Virus record (IMG/VR): IMGVR_UViG_3300050821_007791
Location: 1 to 63,644 of that record
Source: a virus
Length of the DNA: 63,644 bases
Strand: one strand, 5' to 3'
The notes below the pieces were generated by a model that had not been told where the DNA came from, searched no databases, and worked only from the letters and a program-made list of their open reading frames with translations. The stretch's first letter is position 1. Every line of letters starts with the position of its first letter. The position numbers and the translations under genes were made by a program. Below are positions 13,104 through 21,099 of the stretch, one piece after another.

Positions 13104-13479
13104 GGACGACTCCCATGATAGACTGTTCGTAGTCGCCATCGCCCTTCGGGTTGAGCGCCCGAATCGGGAGTTTCAGTTCGTCCGCCCACGCGATTTCCAT
13201 GGCGAGCCCCCTGGACTCCTTCCACCCGTCGATCGCCAGGACGAGCAATCCAACGGACGTACGTACCAAGGCGTGGTTGTAGGCGCTCCAAAACGCCGCG
13301 TCGGTCGGTAGACCGTGCTTCACGGCGATCTCATGGCAATGGACGATGGGCGAGTAGACCCACACTCCTCCTTTGAGGAGCCAAGCGGTACAGTCAGCGG
13401 CCGACTCGTAGCGGCTGTGGCGTATTGCCGCAGCGGCGTGCGAGTAAGGGCTGCCGAGATAAAAGTAGCCCCCGCTCAT
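13075..13479 (-). CDS. DUF1937 (nucleoside deoxyribosyltransferase-like) protein
   Basis: 134 residues from the ATG at 13479, which overlaps the methyltransferase stop (ATGA). YFYLGSPYSHAAAAIRHSRY, then GVWVYSPIVHCHEIAVKHGL and DGWKESRGLAMEIAWADEL define DUF1937, a Rossmann-like fold close to nucleoside 2-deoxyribosyltransferases. The glutamate of MEIAWA sits where the catalytic Glu of those enzymes is expected. A role in nucleotide salvage or base modification is plausible, and the adjacent methyltransferase fits that. Confidence 0.85.
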   Translation of the reverse strand: MSGGYFYLGSPYSHAAAAIRHSRYESAADCTAWLLKGGVWVYSPIVHCHEIAVKHGLPTDAAFWSAYNHALVRTSVGLLVLAIDGWKESRGLAMEIAWADELKLPIRALNPKGDGDYEQSIMGVVHGEGHDYTR

Positions 13480-14093
13480 ATCCAACCCAGTGTTGGCGGA
13501 CCTTCATGTCCGACTTTCCAGATGAACCATGACATGGCGACCATGCCGCTTGCGTCCTCGTCCGTCGCCATCCGTCCCCGCTGGAGGGAGAGGCGGCGTC
13601 GAAACACGAGCACGCGGGCGAGCGGCGTCGAGTCGTATATGCCCCCCCGAGTCGCGCCCTCAAGACAGGCGAGTCGTAGGAGCATGGCAACCTTGCCCGT
13701 CGAGAGGTTGACGGCGTGGCGAATGAACTCCGTGGAGAGCTTGAACGGCGGGTTCGTCACAATGTTTGGGGCGAGCGCCCGCGTCTCCATGAGGAAGTCG
13801 ACTCGCGGGGTGCCGTAGCCACGATCGACGAGATCCGTGCTGATGACTTCGTAGCCGGCCGCCTCAAGAACCTTGCTCATGGCGCCATCCCCGCAAGCGC
13901 ACTCCCATATAGGGCCATCAAACGACTCGGCCCGCAAGAGCGCTTCCGTGCCCTCAGGCGGGGTGGGGTACCAGTCATCTTTCTCACGGTTCTCACGGTC
14001 GACCGCCACGCCCGTTGAGCGATGAGCGGGATTAACGGTGCTGTGACCAAAGAGATCAACGGGCGGCACGGACGATGCGGACATCAATTCCAT
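13476..14093 (-). CDS. DNA methyltransferase, adenine-type (NPPF)
   Basis: 205 residues. SAM-binding motif I is ECACGDG at 64-70 and the catalytic motif IV is TNPPF at 113-117, the (D/N)PP(Y/F) signature of N6-adenine and N4-cytosine enzymes. DWYPTPPEGTEALLRAE at about 40-57 precedes motif I, as in small phage methyltransferases. No target-recognition domain is obvious, so specificity is unclear. No cognate endonuclease is adjacent, which points to self-protection or regulation. Start at 14093 or 14084. It overlaps DUF1064 upstream and DUF1937 downstream. Confidence 0.88.
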   Translation of the reverse strand: MELMSASSVPPVDLFGHSTVNPAHRSTGVAVDRENREKDDWYPTPPEGTEALLRAESFDGPIWECACGDGAMSKVLEAAGYEVISTDLVDRGYGTPRVDFLMETRALAPNIVTNPPFKLSTEFIRHAVNLSTGKVAMLLRLACLEGATRGGIYDSTPLARVLVFRRRLSLQRGRMATDEDASGMVAMSWFIWKVGHEGPPTLGWI

Positions 14094-14403
14094 ACTGGTG
14101 GCTCACGTGATTCAGTTTCCAATGAGCGAGCGCGGTGGTTACGCCCTTGAAGTCCTCCAGCACACGCTTTCCGTCTTCCACATAGACGAAATCGAGGATA
14201 GCATGACCCAAGAGTCCGCCCCCTTGTGCATTTAACGGAAACTTCACCTGACGCTGCAATCCGCTGATCGCCCCCGCCTTCTCAAGGAGCTTCAGTTCGC
14301 CCCATCGCTTCGCCTCGCCCGTGGAGGCAAAGCGCATGCCGTCAACGATCGTCGGGACGGCGCCGTACTTCTGCTTGCGCCGGAGCGGCAGGCGCGCAAT
14401 CAC
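14056..14403 (-). CDS. DUF1064 nuclease-like protein
   Basis: 115 residues from GTG at 14403. KYGAVPTIVDGMRFASTGEA followed by KRWGELKLLEKAGAISGLQR, HAILDFVYVEDGKRVLEDFK and GV is the DUF1064 pattern, a PD-(D/E)xK-type fold with D (in LDF), E (in EDFK) and K as putative active residues. Members are phage endonucleases, sometimes annotated as Holliday-junction resolvase-like. It lies with the methyltransferase and the replication-type protein, which fits a recombination or replication role. Confidence 0.85.
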   Translation of the reverse strand: MIARLPLRRKQKYGAVPTIVDGMRFASTGEAKRWGELKLLEKAGAISGLQRQVKFPLNAQGGGLLGHAILDFVYVEDGKRVLEDFKGVTTALAHWKLNHVSHQYGIDVRIVRAAR

Positions 14404-14594
14404 GCTGCGATCCGTGGCGAGCGTTCGTTGCGAATCAGATAGCGCATAATGTCCATCTGCGTACGTCCTGGTAACGCGAAGTACGTTCGATTGGCGTACG
14501 CTGTGATGGCGCTATCGTCCCAATGGTCGCGCCACGATTCAACGATGTCGCTCTCGGCGATCGTGAAATGATTGAACGGAAACGTCTCACGCAT
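14400..14594 (-). CDS. Hypothetical small protein
   Basis: 64 residues from the ATG at 14594, which overlaps the end of the HTH gene (an upstream in-frame start exists at 14612). It begins MRETFPFNHFTIAESD and continues WRDHWDDSAITAYANRTYFA. I recognise no family. It sits between the regulator and DUF1064 with tight overlaps. Confidence 0.55.
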   Translation of the reverse strand: MRETFPFNHFTIAESDIVESWRDHWDDSAITAYANRTYFALPGRTQMDIMRYLIRNERSPRIAA

Positions 14595-14760
14595 CGTCGC
14601 GTTTCTTCGCAATGGCGTCCTCTATGAGACGCTCACCTAAACGCGATACCTCGCTTTGCTGCCAATTCCATATGGTTTGTCGTGTGACCCCTAGCTCCTT
14701 CGCTAGGAGCGTCGGGCCGCCATATAGAGTGAGCGCGCGTTGCAGCGCCTTCAGCGACAT
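14587..14760 (-). CDS. Cro/YdaS-type HTH regulator
   Basis: 57 residues, ATG at 14760. LQRALTLYGGPTLLAKELGV followed by TRQTIWNWQQSEVSR is a textbook small Cro/YdaS helix-turn-helix, with the recognition helix TRQTIWNWQ. It was found by direct translation of the minus strand. The -10 box of its probable promoter ends seven bases before the ATG, so its mRNA should be leaderless, like the lambda CI transcript from PRM. It stands opposite the strong rightward promoter at 14808, which suggests a genetic switch. Confidence 0.75.
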   Translation of the reverse strand: MSLKALQRALTLYGGPTLLAKELGVTRQTIWNWQQSEVSRLGERLIEDAIAKKRDDA

Positions 14761-14766
14761 GCCAAG

Positions 14767-14796
14767 AGATTAGACGTTTTATTATCGCCACGTCAA
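14767..14796 (-). promoter_or_regulatory. Promoter for the HTH regulator, predicted leaderless
   Basis: Minus strand TTGACG (14796-14791), an 18-bp spacer, and TAATCT (14772-14767). The expected transcription start falls on or next to the ATG at 14760. Confidence 0.55.
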
Positions 14797-14807
14797 CGTA
14801 AAAGTTG

Positions 14808-14836
14808 TTGACACGGTTTCCGCCATGGGGTTAGAT
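14808..14836 (+). promoter_or_regulatory. Rightward middle/early promoter
   Basis: TTGACA (14808-14813), a 17-bp spacer, and TTAGAT (14831-14836). It points at the MPFDG gene cluster. Only 11 bp separate it from the leftward -35 box. Confidence 0.6.
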
Positions 14837-14875
14837 GACGTCGGTCATGCCGTTAACCCATGGGGAGTTCCGAAA

Positions 14876-15256
14876 ATGCCATTCGATGGTCAATCCGTTC
14901 CGACGCCGATCGCCGACGCCCTCCGCCGCGTTCTCGACGGCGGCAACAAATGGTGCAAGTACACGCAGCGCAGAAGCGACGGCAAACACTGCATCTTGGG
15001 GGCGGTGAACTTTGGGTTCAACTATCACGGACGCCCCGCTTGGTCGGACTTGCGTCTTGCGGTCATGCGCAGCGATCCGCGGGCCATGGAGAAAGCGGCA
15101 ACGGAAACCGCGATCCGCTCACAAGGCTCGTTGTCTGAGGATACCGTCTTCCTCGCCCAATGGAACAACGCCGACGAAACGACATACGCCGACATTGAGC
15201 GAGCGATCGACGCTTTCGCCGACATCGAGCGTCAACGCGCGCTCGTCAACGCCTAA
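14876..15256 (+). CDS. DUF6197-like protein, MPFDG family member 1
   Basis: 126 residues from the ATG at 14876 (GGGGAG upstream); an upstream ATG at 14825 lies inside the promoter. After the MPFDG start comes TPIADALRRVLDGGNKWCKY and DGKHCILGAVNFGFN, the 'W..........C.xGA' signature of DUF6197-like proteins. The later part has FLAQWNNADETTYADIERAI. It is first of three tandem paralogues behind the promoter at 14808. No function is known. Confidence 0.75.
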   Translation: MPFDGQSVPTPIADALRRVLDGGNKWCKYTQRRSDGKHCILGAVNFGFNYHGRPAWSDLRLAVMRSDPRAMEKAATETAIRSQGSLSEDTVFLAQWNNADETTYADIERAIDAFADIERQRALVNA

Positions 15257-15270
15257 CCGGGAGAACGAAC

Positions 15271-15657
15271 ATGCCATTCGACGGAACGACACGTACGTCC
15301 ATCGCCGACAAGATGCGGGCGATCCTCGATAGGGGGTGGTGCAAGCGCCACCTACGTGACAACGACGGCGCCCATTGCCTCATGGGCGCGCTCTTGGAGG
15401 CGCGAGAAGAGTTTAGGCCGGGTGTGCCGTCGTTTCTCTACGACTTCCTTACGTACAACGCCACTCCCGACGTGGTAGCGCTCTCGGAAGCCGTTGCCAA
15501 GGTATCGCAGCACCACAAGCGCCTCCACGGCAGCAATCACTGGTCGCGCATCGCGACGTTCAACAACGACCCCGCCACGTCGTACGACGACATCGTACGT
15601 GTGCTCGACGAGTTCGCCGCACGTACCGCAACGAAGGAGCTTCAAAATGCCATTTGA
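15271..15657 (+). CDS. DUF6197-like protein, MPFDG family member 2
   Basis: 128 residues. MPFDGTTRTSIADKMRAILD then GWCKRHLRDNDGAHCLMGAL parallel the previous gene; the end, TFNNDPATSYDDIVRVLDEF, matches that protein's FLAQWNNADETTYADIERAI. It is clearly a tandem duplicate that has diverged. GGGAG ribosome site at about 15260. The stop overlaps the third member. Confidence 0.78.
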   Translation: MPFDGTTRTSIADKMRAILDRGWCKRHLRDNDGAHCLMGALLEAREEFRPGVPSFLYDFLTYNATPDVVALSEAVAKVSQHHKRLHGSNHWSRIATFNNDPATSYDDIVRVLDEFAARTATKELQNAI

Positions 15658-15991
15658 TGGGAAGATCACGATGACGCGCCTGCAAAAGCTGGAGCGTCTG
15701 CGGGAGTTGCTGGACGAAGCGACGGACGAGGAACAGTCGGATTGCGGGCTGTGTTTGCTCAACCGAGCGATGAATGACGACGTTCTGCGGGCGGCGGGTT
15801 TCAATACCCCGAGCCTTCCAAGGAGCCCGCTTCGCTATTTTCGCCCAGCCTGCTGGTCTCCCGCATTGAGAGCGGGGTACGAGTTCTTCGGAACGACTAT
15901 CAAACAGAGGTTGTTTGATTCATGCGGTGTCGCCGAGAAGCGCGCGACGCTCGACCGAATCATCGCGCATGAACGGACGCTCGTGGAGTAA
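15647..15991 (+). CDS. MPFDG family member 3
   Basis: 114 residues from the ATG at 15647 (GAAGGAG upstream), overlapping the stop of member 2 in another frame. MPFDGKITMTRLQKLERLRE leads to CGLCLLNRAMNDDVL, a Cys motif aligned with HCLMGAL of member 2, but the C-terminal half differs. Its shared N-terminus shows either common descent or a selected translation-start region. Confidence 0.7.
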   Translation: MPFDGKITMTRLQKLERLRELLDEATDEEQSDCGLCLLNRAMNDDVLRAAGFNTPSLPRSPLRYFRPACWSPALRAGYEFFGTTIKQRLFDSCGVAEKRATLDRIIAHERTLVE

Positions 15992-15994
15992 GCC

Positions 15995-16858
15995 ATGGCA
16001 CAGCAAGCAAAGGTGATTCCCTTGACGCCGCCGCGCACCATGGAGATGACGCCGAGCGAGTGGTCGCTCATTCCCGCGAATCCGCGGCAGCGCGACACGG
16101 AGCGCCATCTTCGGAAGGCGAAACATCTCCTCACGCCAAACCCGACGCACGCTCGCGTTGCCATGGCTGTGTCGCCGAAGGGTGAGCGGTGGAAAATCGA
16201 CGGTCACACAAGATCACTTGCCTGGGATCGTAATATGGTGCAGCCGCCGCCAATTCTCTACGTGGACGCGTACCCTGTCCGTGACGCCGCTGCTGCGGCT
16301 GAACTCTATCGTTGCTTCGACGCCAAGGAAGCGGTCGAGACTGCGGGCGATCAGGTGTCTGGAGCGTATCGGGAGCATGGGTTCGTCCCGCAATCGAAGC
16401 TCTTTGCGAGCGGCATTCTCGCGAACTCCATACGCCTCGCCGATGGCCTCTCTCGGGGAAATCGGCAGGCGACTCGTCCGTCCGAGGCGTCCGTCTACCG
16501 CGTTTTCGGCGATTGGATCAACGAAGTACGAGCGTTGGACGAACTCAACGTCAACAAGCGCCGGTTCCCCGGTCCCATCGTGACGGCGGCGCTTCTCTCG
16601 TTCAGGAAGAGAGGAAAGAACGCCCGCGACTTCTGGCGCCTGTTCTCAGAGGATGCGGGAGAGAAGCTCGCGGGAGCGATTGACCCCGTGGAGGCTCTGT
16701 CACGCTTCATGTTGGAGAACCGCGTCGTCGGCGGCCCCGTGGAGATGGTCGGCAAAGCCTTGGCGGCATTTGAAGCTCACGAAGAACATCGTACGATCAC
16801 ACGTAACCTTCAGGCAATCGACCCGTCACGATACCTCGTGCGGGCGAAACGGACGTAA
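15995..16858 (+). CDS. ParB-like nuclease/DNA-binding-type protein
   Basis: 287 residues. WSLIPANPRQRDTERHLRKA and the central KIDGHTRSLAWDRN resemble the 'DGHTRxxAW' core of ParB/sulfiredoxin-like N-terminal domains. The C-terminal two thirds (from about 110) is helical with FRKRGKNARDFWRLFSEDAG. Phage ParB-like proteins act in replication control, as nucleases or as transcription regulators; which applies here cannot be told. It sits inside the MPFDG gene cluster. Confidence 0.7.
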   Translation: MAQQAKVIPLTPPRTMEMTPSEWSLIPANPRQRDTERHLRKAKHLLTPNPTHARVAMAVSPKGERWKIDGHTRSLAWDRNMVQPPPILYVDAYPVRDAAAAAELYRCFDAKEAVETAGDQVSGAYREHGFVPQSKLFASGILANSIRLADGLSRGNRQATRPSEASVYRVFGDWINEVRALDELNVNKRRFPGPIVTAALLSFRKRGKNARDFWRLFSEDAGEKLAGAIDPVEALSRFMLENRVVGGPVEMVGKALAAFEAHEEHRTITRNLQAIDPSRYLVRAKRT

Positions 16859-16870
16859 GGGAGAGCACAC

Positions 16871-17260
16871 ATGCCGTTCGATTCAGCACCACAACAAGCC
16901 GACGATCTCTTGACGTTCACGCCCGGACGTGAGGGCTTGCGTAAGCTCGCCACGCTCCTCCGCATGCAGATGCCGCCGACGTTTGAGTGGGACTACGCTT
17001 ACTCAGAGATTACGAGTGAGTGTGGAACGCAAGGTTGCGCGTTTGGTCTATGTCGAGTCATGTGGCCGGAATCCTTTGAGAAGGAGCGACGGGGATTTAG
17101 GATGGTCACGCAAATGGCCACCAGATTTGGCCTTTCTTTTGATGATTCGAGAGAACTTTTCCAGTCGTCATATGGGCGAGAAAGCGCTCATAAGTGGTCG
17201 AACGTCCGCCCCGCCGAAGTCGCCGACGCAATCGACGCCTATCTCGCGCGCACGTCATGA
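16871..17260 (+). CDS. MPFDS family member
   Basis: 129 residues. It starts MPFDSAPQQADDLL and has ECGTQGCAFGLCRVMWPESF, a Cys-rich segment in the place of the CLxGAL motif of the family, and a C-terminal helix (RPAEVADAIDAYLARTS). GGGAG ribosome site. A more diverged relative of 14876 and 15271. Function unknown. Stop and next start overlap (ATGA at 17257). Confidence 0.7.
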   Translation: MPFDSAPQQADDLLTFTPGREGLRKLATLLRMQMPPTFEWDYAYSEITSECGTQGCAFGLCRVMWPESFEKERRGFRMVTQMATRFGLSFDDSRELFQSSYGRESAHKWSNVRPAEVADAIDAYLARTS

Positions 17261-17406
17261 TCCGACGACTCGTCCGGCGTTGGCTACGAAAGCGCTCGTC
17301 GATTCGTCCCATGTCGAGTGGGACGTTGTTCCAACGTGTCATCACGGCGCACGTTGCGGACGCGAGCGATACGATAACGAGCGCTCTTGATGGAGAACGT
17401 TCATGA
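17257..17406 (+). CDS. 49-residue basic peptide
   Basis: ATG at 17257 in an ATGA overlap; the TGA at 17404-17406 overlaps the next ATG. The N-terminus is very basic (MIRRLVRRWLRKRSSIR), the rest uncharged. Accepted mainly on the exact overlaps on both sides. No function. Confidence 0.45.
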   Translation: MIRRLVRRWLRKRSSIRPMSSGTLFQRVITAHVADASDTITSALDGERS

Positions 17407-18269
17407 ACGAAGAGGAGTCGAACGATGGACATAGGAAAGCCAATACGGAAACGAACGGTGGTTCCTCTCAAGGCGCCAGTGACGGCGCCGGAGCCGACAG
17501 CGCCCCCGTTGCCGGTCAGGGAACCAGCGGAACCGGCACGCCAGCCGTAGCGGGTGGAATAGTCGGGTACGTCATGTGCGTGCAATCGTCGTCGGGATGG
17601 ACGGCGGCGCTTCCCGCTGGCGCCATATCAATGGGTGTAATGTGGCAATCGGGACATTCCGGTTTCGTGCCCGTGGTTGCGTATGGCTATGCGACCCCGC
17701 CCCCACCGGAGCCCAAGCTCGAATCCGTGCCGCCCGAAGTCGGCGAGATCATCGCGTGGCGGGCGTGGCAAGTCGTCAAGACGGGCGGAGGCCACCGCCT
17801 CAAGAGCGTGACGCAGAAGAACGTATGGGCGCCTGACGAGCCTATGTATGGTGTGCCAGGATTGTATTATGAGGGCATCTACGCCGCTAAGACGCGCGAC
17901 GCCATCGCTGGCAGCGACTACGCCACGTACAACGTCATTGGCGAGGTCGCCCTATGGGGCGATGTCGTTGAGCATGAGCGCGGCTACCGGGCTCAATACG
18001 CTAAGGTCATGAGCCTTAAGTTGCTACCGATCCTGCCGGCTGTTCATGGTAAGAATAAAAACGATCACTTGTCCTTCCCCGAAGGAGAAGACGCCATACG
18101 CCTCATCAACGAACTCCGACGTACGTACGGACTTCCGTACGAGCCGCCGCCAAAGAAACGGTGGGGACGTACGATCATGAAGTGGGCGTTGTGGAGCGTG
18201 TTGGCGGTGTGTTGGTCGATCCTCATCTATGATGTGATCCAATGGCTGACGCAAACCCCGGCGCAGTGA
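17403..18269 (+). CDS. Phage protein with C-terminal membrane anchor
   Basis: 288 residues. Residues 1-50 are a Gly/Ser/Ala-rich linker; the central domain contains EIIAWRAWQVVKTGGGHRLK, MYGVPGLYYEGIYAAKT and VIGEVALWGDVVEHERGYRA, the 'GEVALWGxVVEHExGYRA' pattern of a widespread phage protein of unknown function. The C-terminus WALWSVLAVCWSILIYDVIQ is a transmembrane helix, so the protein is probably displayed at the inner membrane. Confidence 0.75.
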   Translation: MNEEESNDGHRKANTETNGGSSQGASDGAGADSAPVAGQGTSGTGTPAVAGGIVGYVMCVQSSSGWTAALPAGAISMGVMWQSGHSGFVPVVAYGYATPPPPEPKLESVPPEVGEIIAWRAWQVVKTGGGHRLKSVTQKNVWAPDEPMYGVPGLYYEGIYAAKTRDAIAGSDYATYNVIGEVALWGDVVEHERGYRAQYAKVMSLKLLPILPAVHGKNKNDHLSFPEGEDAIRLINELRRTYGLPYEPPPKKRWGRTIMKWALWSVLAVCWSILIYDVIQWLTQTPAQ

Positions 18270-18284
18270 TTTGTGAGTTGGAAA

Positions 18285-18833
18285 ATGCCAGGGTCTAAGG
18301 GTGCCAATCAACGGTTCGTAAATCGAAAACTAACTTTCTCGGAAGTTCGCAGAATCCTTGATTATGACCCTGATACGGGGCTGTTTCGGTGGAAACATCG
18401 ACCGGAAATGAGTGGGCAAAGAAACGGGAAGTTTGCTGGCGCTCTCGCGGGGAATGTGAGACCTGATGGATGTATAGACATAAAAATACACGGCAAACTG
18501 TATAGAAGTCATAGAATCGCATGGTTTTGGATGACTGGAGAGTGGCCCAGTGCCCAAATTGACCATAGGGATTTGAATAGGGGAAATAATAAGTGGAACA
18601 ATCTGCGGGAAGCAACTCACTCGCAAAACCTGTGGAATAGGGGGATCAATGCGAGTAACACGTCTGGGTATAAGGGCGTTTCCTACAACAAGGGGTGTAA
18701 GAAGTGGCAGGCTTATATAAGCGTTTCGGGGCGACGCAGGCACCTAGGTCTCTTCGCTACACCAGAAGAGGCGCACGCGGCGTATAGTTTGGCAGCAACG
18801 GAGTTGCACGGGGATTTTGCGAGGGTCGAATGA
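18285..18833 (+). CDS. HNH endonuclease with AP2 domain
   Basis: 182 residues from the ATG at 18285 (a GTG at 18273 is an alternative). KLYRSHRIAWFWMTGEWPSA followed by QIDHRDLNRGNNKWNNLREA is the HNH core (IDH ... N ... N), and GYKGVSYNKGCKKWQAYISV then HLGLFATPEEAHAAYSLAA is an AP2-type DNA-binding domain, the common layout of phage free-standing homing endonucleases. Base composition is clearly more AT-rich than its neighbours. The stop overlaps the start of the next gene, so it looks inserted at a gene boundary. Confidence 0.9.
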   Translation: MPGSKGANQRFVNRKLTFSEVRRILDYDPDTGLFRWKHRPEMSGQRNGKFAGALAGNVRPDGCIDIKIHGKLYRSHRIAWFWMTGEWPSAQIDHRDLNRGNNKWNNLREATHSQNLWNRGINASNTSGYKGVSYNKGCKKWQAYISVSGRRRHLGLFATPEEAHAAYSLAATELHGDFARVE

Positions 18834-19570
18834 GTGATTCTCTTAATCAACGGGCGGTCATCGGAGCAAATTTTCCGCCACCAGATTCGCCATTCGAGGA
18901 CGCATCTCGCCGAGTGAACGACGTATACGAGGAAGCTGCCTCATGGTTAAATGGTGAGCGCGTTCAGGACCAAGAAACCGCAAACGGCATCGCGAATCTC
19001 ATTGCGCTCATCGGCAAGGCGTGGGACGTTGCAGAGACCGCCCGCAAGGCGGAAAAGAAACCCTTCGACGACGGCGCGAATGCCGTTCAGGACAAGTACC
19101 TCCCTCTCCTCAAGAGGGCCGAGCTTGCCAAGCAAGCATGCAAGAAGGCGCTCCAGCCATGGCTACAGAAGCTCGCCGACGAGATCGAGGCGAAAGCCCG
19201 CGCCGCCCGTGATGAGGCGGATCGTAAGCGTCGTGAGGCGGAGGCCGCCATACGCAAGGCCGCTCCCGAGAACCTCACCGAGAGAGCGGCGGCGGAAGCG
19301 CTCATCGTCGGAGCGAAGCACGCTGAGACCGTCGCCCGAAAGGCCGAGACGACGACGGCGAAGGCGGGCGGAACGTTTGGACGCGCGACGGGGTTACGTT
19401 CGGTCTATACGCCGGTTCTTACGGACGCCAGAAAGGCCATGACCGCCTACTGGGCGACGAACAAGGACGAGATCCTACAGTTCGTGGAGTCGCTCGCCCA
19501 ACGTGATGTACGGAACGGGAAGCGGGAGATCCCCGGCTTCCGAATTGACGAAACGAAGGTGCCAGTCTGA
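18830..19570 (+). CDS. Coiled-coil phage protein upstream of SSB-like gene
   Basis: 246 residues, largely helical. A long charged coiled coil spans roughly 90-180 (DEIEAKARAARDEADRKRRE), and the C-terminus has VRNGKREIPGFRIDETKVPV. Proteins of this shape sit next to recombination or single-strand-binding genes in many phages (DUF1351-like). Here it precedes an OB-fold-like gene, DUF1367 and a DUF968-like nuclease. A role in recombination is inferred from context. Confidence 0.65.
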   Translation: MSDSLNQRAVIGANFPPPDSPFEDASRRVNDVYEEAASWLNGERVQDQETANGIANLIALIGKAWDVAETARKAEKKPFDDGANAVQDKYLPLLKRAELAKQACKKALQPWLQKLADEIEAKARAARDEADRKRREAEAAIRKAAPENLTERAAAEALIVGAKHAETVARKAETTTAKAGGTFGRATGLRSVYTPVLTDARKAMTAYWATNKDEILQFVESLAQRDVRNGKREIPGFRIDETKVPV

Positions 19571-19581
19571 GGGAGTCACAC

Positions 19582-19923
19582 ATGGAACGGATATCGGAGG
19601 AAAGTGTTTCGGTCTCTGCCGTTTGCGGCGCGGTCGGCGCCGTGGAGTTCATCCAAGCGGTGTTTGGATCGCCCGACAACGTTGAGATAAAGTTCGGCGT
19701 CGGGTTCAGCCAGAAGCAACAAAAGTGGGCCGTCATCGCGTCGTGTGGTGAAGCGACGTGCGCGCTGGACGTGAATGATGCTCGGAAAGCGGCAGGCATC
19801 CTTGAGAAAGGAATCGCGCTCTTTCCCAATTTTGCATATCGTGGAACGGTCGAGCAGATGATCGAGTCGTTCCGCACATGCGCGGACACCGTTGAACAGA
19901 TGACGAGTGGAGTGAGGCAATGA
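19582..19923 (+). CDS. Hypothetical protein
   Basis: 113 residues with no family I recognise. A strand-rich middle (NVEIKFGVGFSQKQQKWAVI) is followed by a helix (ARKAAGILEKGIALF) and a helical C-terminus. The GGAG ribosome site is good, and the stop overlaps the start of the SSB-like gene (ATGA at 19920). Confidence 0.65.
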   Translation: MERISEESVSVSAVCGAVGAVEFIQAVFGSPDNVEIKFGVGFSQKQQKWAVIASCGEATCALDVNDARKAAGILEKGIALFPNFAYRGTVEQMIESFRTCADTVEQMTSGVRQ

Positions 19924-20429
19924 CGAGCGGAACGGTAATCGAGGTATTCGGGACGAAGTGGGGTCATGGAATCAAGGTACGTGATAGCGATGGAAACGAA
20001 CGCAGAATGTTCGGTAAAGATCAGGCCCCCAACCTCTCGCCAGGAACGCCTATCACTTTCAAGGTGACGCGGAAGGGGCAGAACTACCACTACGACAATC
20101 TACAGGCCGTTGGCCAACCCGCGGCTGGCGCTTGGCCGCAACAAGCGCCACAGAACCCATATCCCGAACGTCCGCACGGCGGGCCGCAGACACCCGCTCC
20201 AACGCGGCCCGAGGCGTCCAACAAAGACACCCGCATGATGTTCATCACACGGATCGTGGGGGACGCCATGTCGTCTGGACAGTTCGGCATGGTCGATATC
20301 GTCATGTTGACGTTAACGGCGGCGGACGCTTTCGACGAATTGCAGAAGCCACGTAAGGCGCAGCGTACGGAAGAACCGCCGCCCCCGAGCGAGGCGGACT
20401 ACGGCGGCGATGCGCCGCCTGAGTGGTGA
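19920..20429 (+). CDS. OB-fold, SSB-like protein
   Basis: 169 residues. The first 65 (GTVIEVFGTKWGHGIKVRDS then RMFGKDQAPNLSPGTPITFK) look like a five-strand OB-fold. A Pro/Gln/Gly-rich linker follows at about 70-100, then a helical segment MFITRIVGDAMSSGQFGMVD, and a flexible acidic tail ending GGDAPPEW. An OB-fold, a disordered linker and a terminal acidic aromatic tip are the build of single-strand DNA-binding proteins. The assignment is by layout, not by strong motif. Confidence 0.55.
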   Translation: MTSGTVIEVFGTKWGHGIKVRDSDGNERRMFGKDQAPNLSPGTPITFKVTRKGQNYHYDNLQAVGQPAAGAWPQQAPQNPYPERPHGGPQTPAPTRPEASNKDTRMMFITRIVGDAMSSGQFGMVDIVMLTLTAADAFDELQKPRKAQRTEEPPPPSEADYGGDAPPEW

Positions 20430-20440
20430 GGAGAACGAAC

Positions 20441-20680
20441 ATGAAAGAGATGCTCGTGATCGCGTGGTGCCTTTGCGGAATTTTCAACTACGCGGCAACA
20501 CTCGCGTACTTTCAGGGTAAGTATGCCCTTATTGCCCGTGAGACGGTGGTCCACGACCGTACATTTGCTGTCTTGATGGGGATCATTGGTCCGATCGGGC
20601 TTCTTGCTGGATGGATAGTTGCCACCGCTAAAGGCAGTGGACCACGCGGACAGTTCGCGTACGGCCTTCGCTTCTGGTGA
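20441..20680 (+). CDS. Small membrane protein
   Basis: 79 residues from the ATG at 20441 (GAGGAG upstream). Two hydrophobic segments: MLVIAWCLCGIFNYAATLAY near the start and VLMGIIGPIGLLAGWIVATA near residue 55. A small inner-membrane protein of unknown role in an otherwise DNA-metabolism operon. Confidence 0.65.
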   Translation: MKEMLVIAWCLCGIFNYAATLAYFQGKYALIARETVVHDRTFAVLMGIIGPIGLLAGWIVATAKGSGPRGQFAYGLRFW

Positions 20681-21099
20681 TGTCGCACGCCTACCGTAAA
20701 CGAGACGGACGCCTTGAGCCCGCCGACGAGCGGGCGCGCGAGACGCTCGCTCGCGTGAAGGACGGCGATTACGTGCTCGTAGACGTGAAGCGGCTGCGGA
20801 ATCCGAGACATCATCGGAAGATGTTCGCTTTGCTAAACCTGATTTTCGAGAACCAGAGCAGATACCATTCGATCGACGACATGCTTGGCGCCATTAAGGT
20901 GTTTCTCGGGCACACAAGAACTGTTAGAATGAGGGACGGCAGAGAGTTCGTGCTTCCAAAGTCAATCGCCTTTGATAAAATGGACCAGACAGAGTTTGAG
21001 GTATTCTACGCTCGCGTCATTGATTGCGTGATATCTGAAATCATCCCGCGTCTTAGCAGAAAAGACTTGGAAAGAGAACTCTTGGAATTTGTTGAATGA
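20680..21099 (+). CDS. DUF1367 phage protein
   Basis: 139 residues from the ATG at 20680 (GTG at 20677 possible). VKRLRNPRHHRKMFALLNLI followed by LGAIKVFLGHT and LPKSIAFDKMDQTEFEVFYA matches DUF1367, a phage family usually found with recombination and NinB-type genes; function unknown. The second half is more AT-rich than the first. The stop overlaps the start of an HNH gene. Confidence 0.8.
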   Translation: MSHAYRKRDGRLEPADERARETLARVKDGDYVLVDVKRLRNPRHHRKMFALLNLIFENQSRYHSIDDMLGAIKVFLGHTRTVRMRDGREFVLPKSIAFDKMDQTEFEVFYARVIDCVISEIIPRLSRKDLERELLEFVE

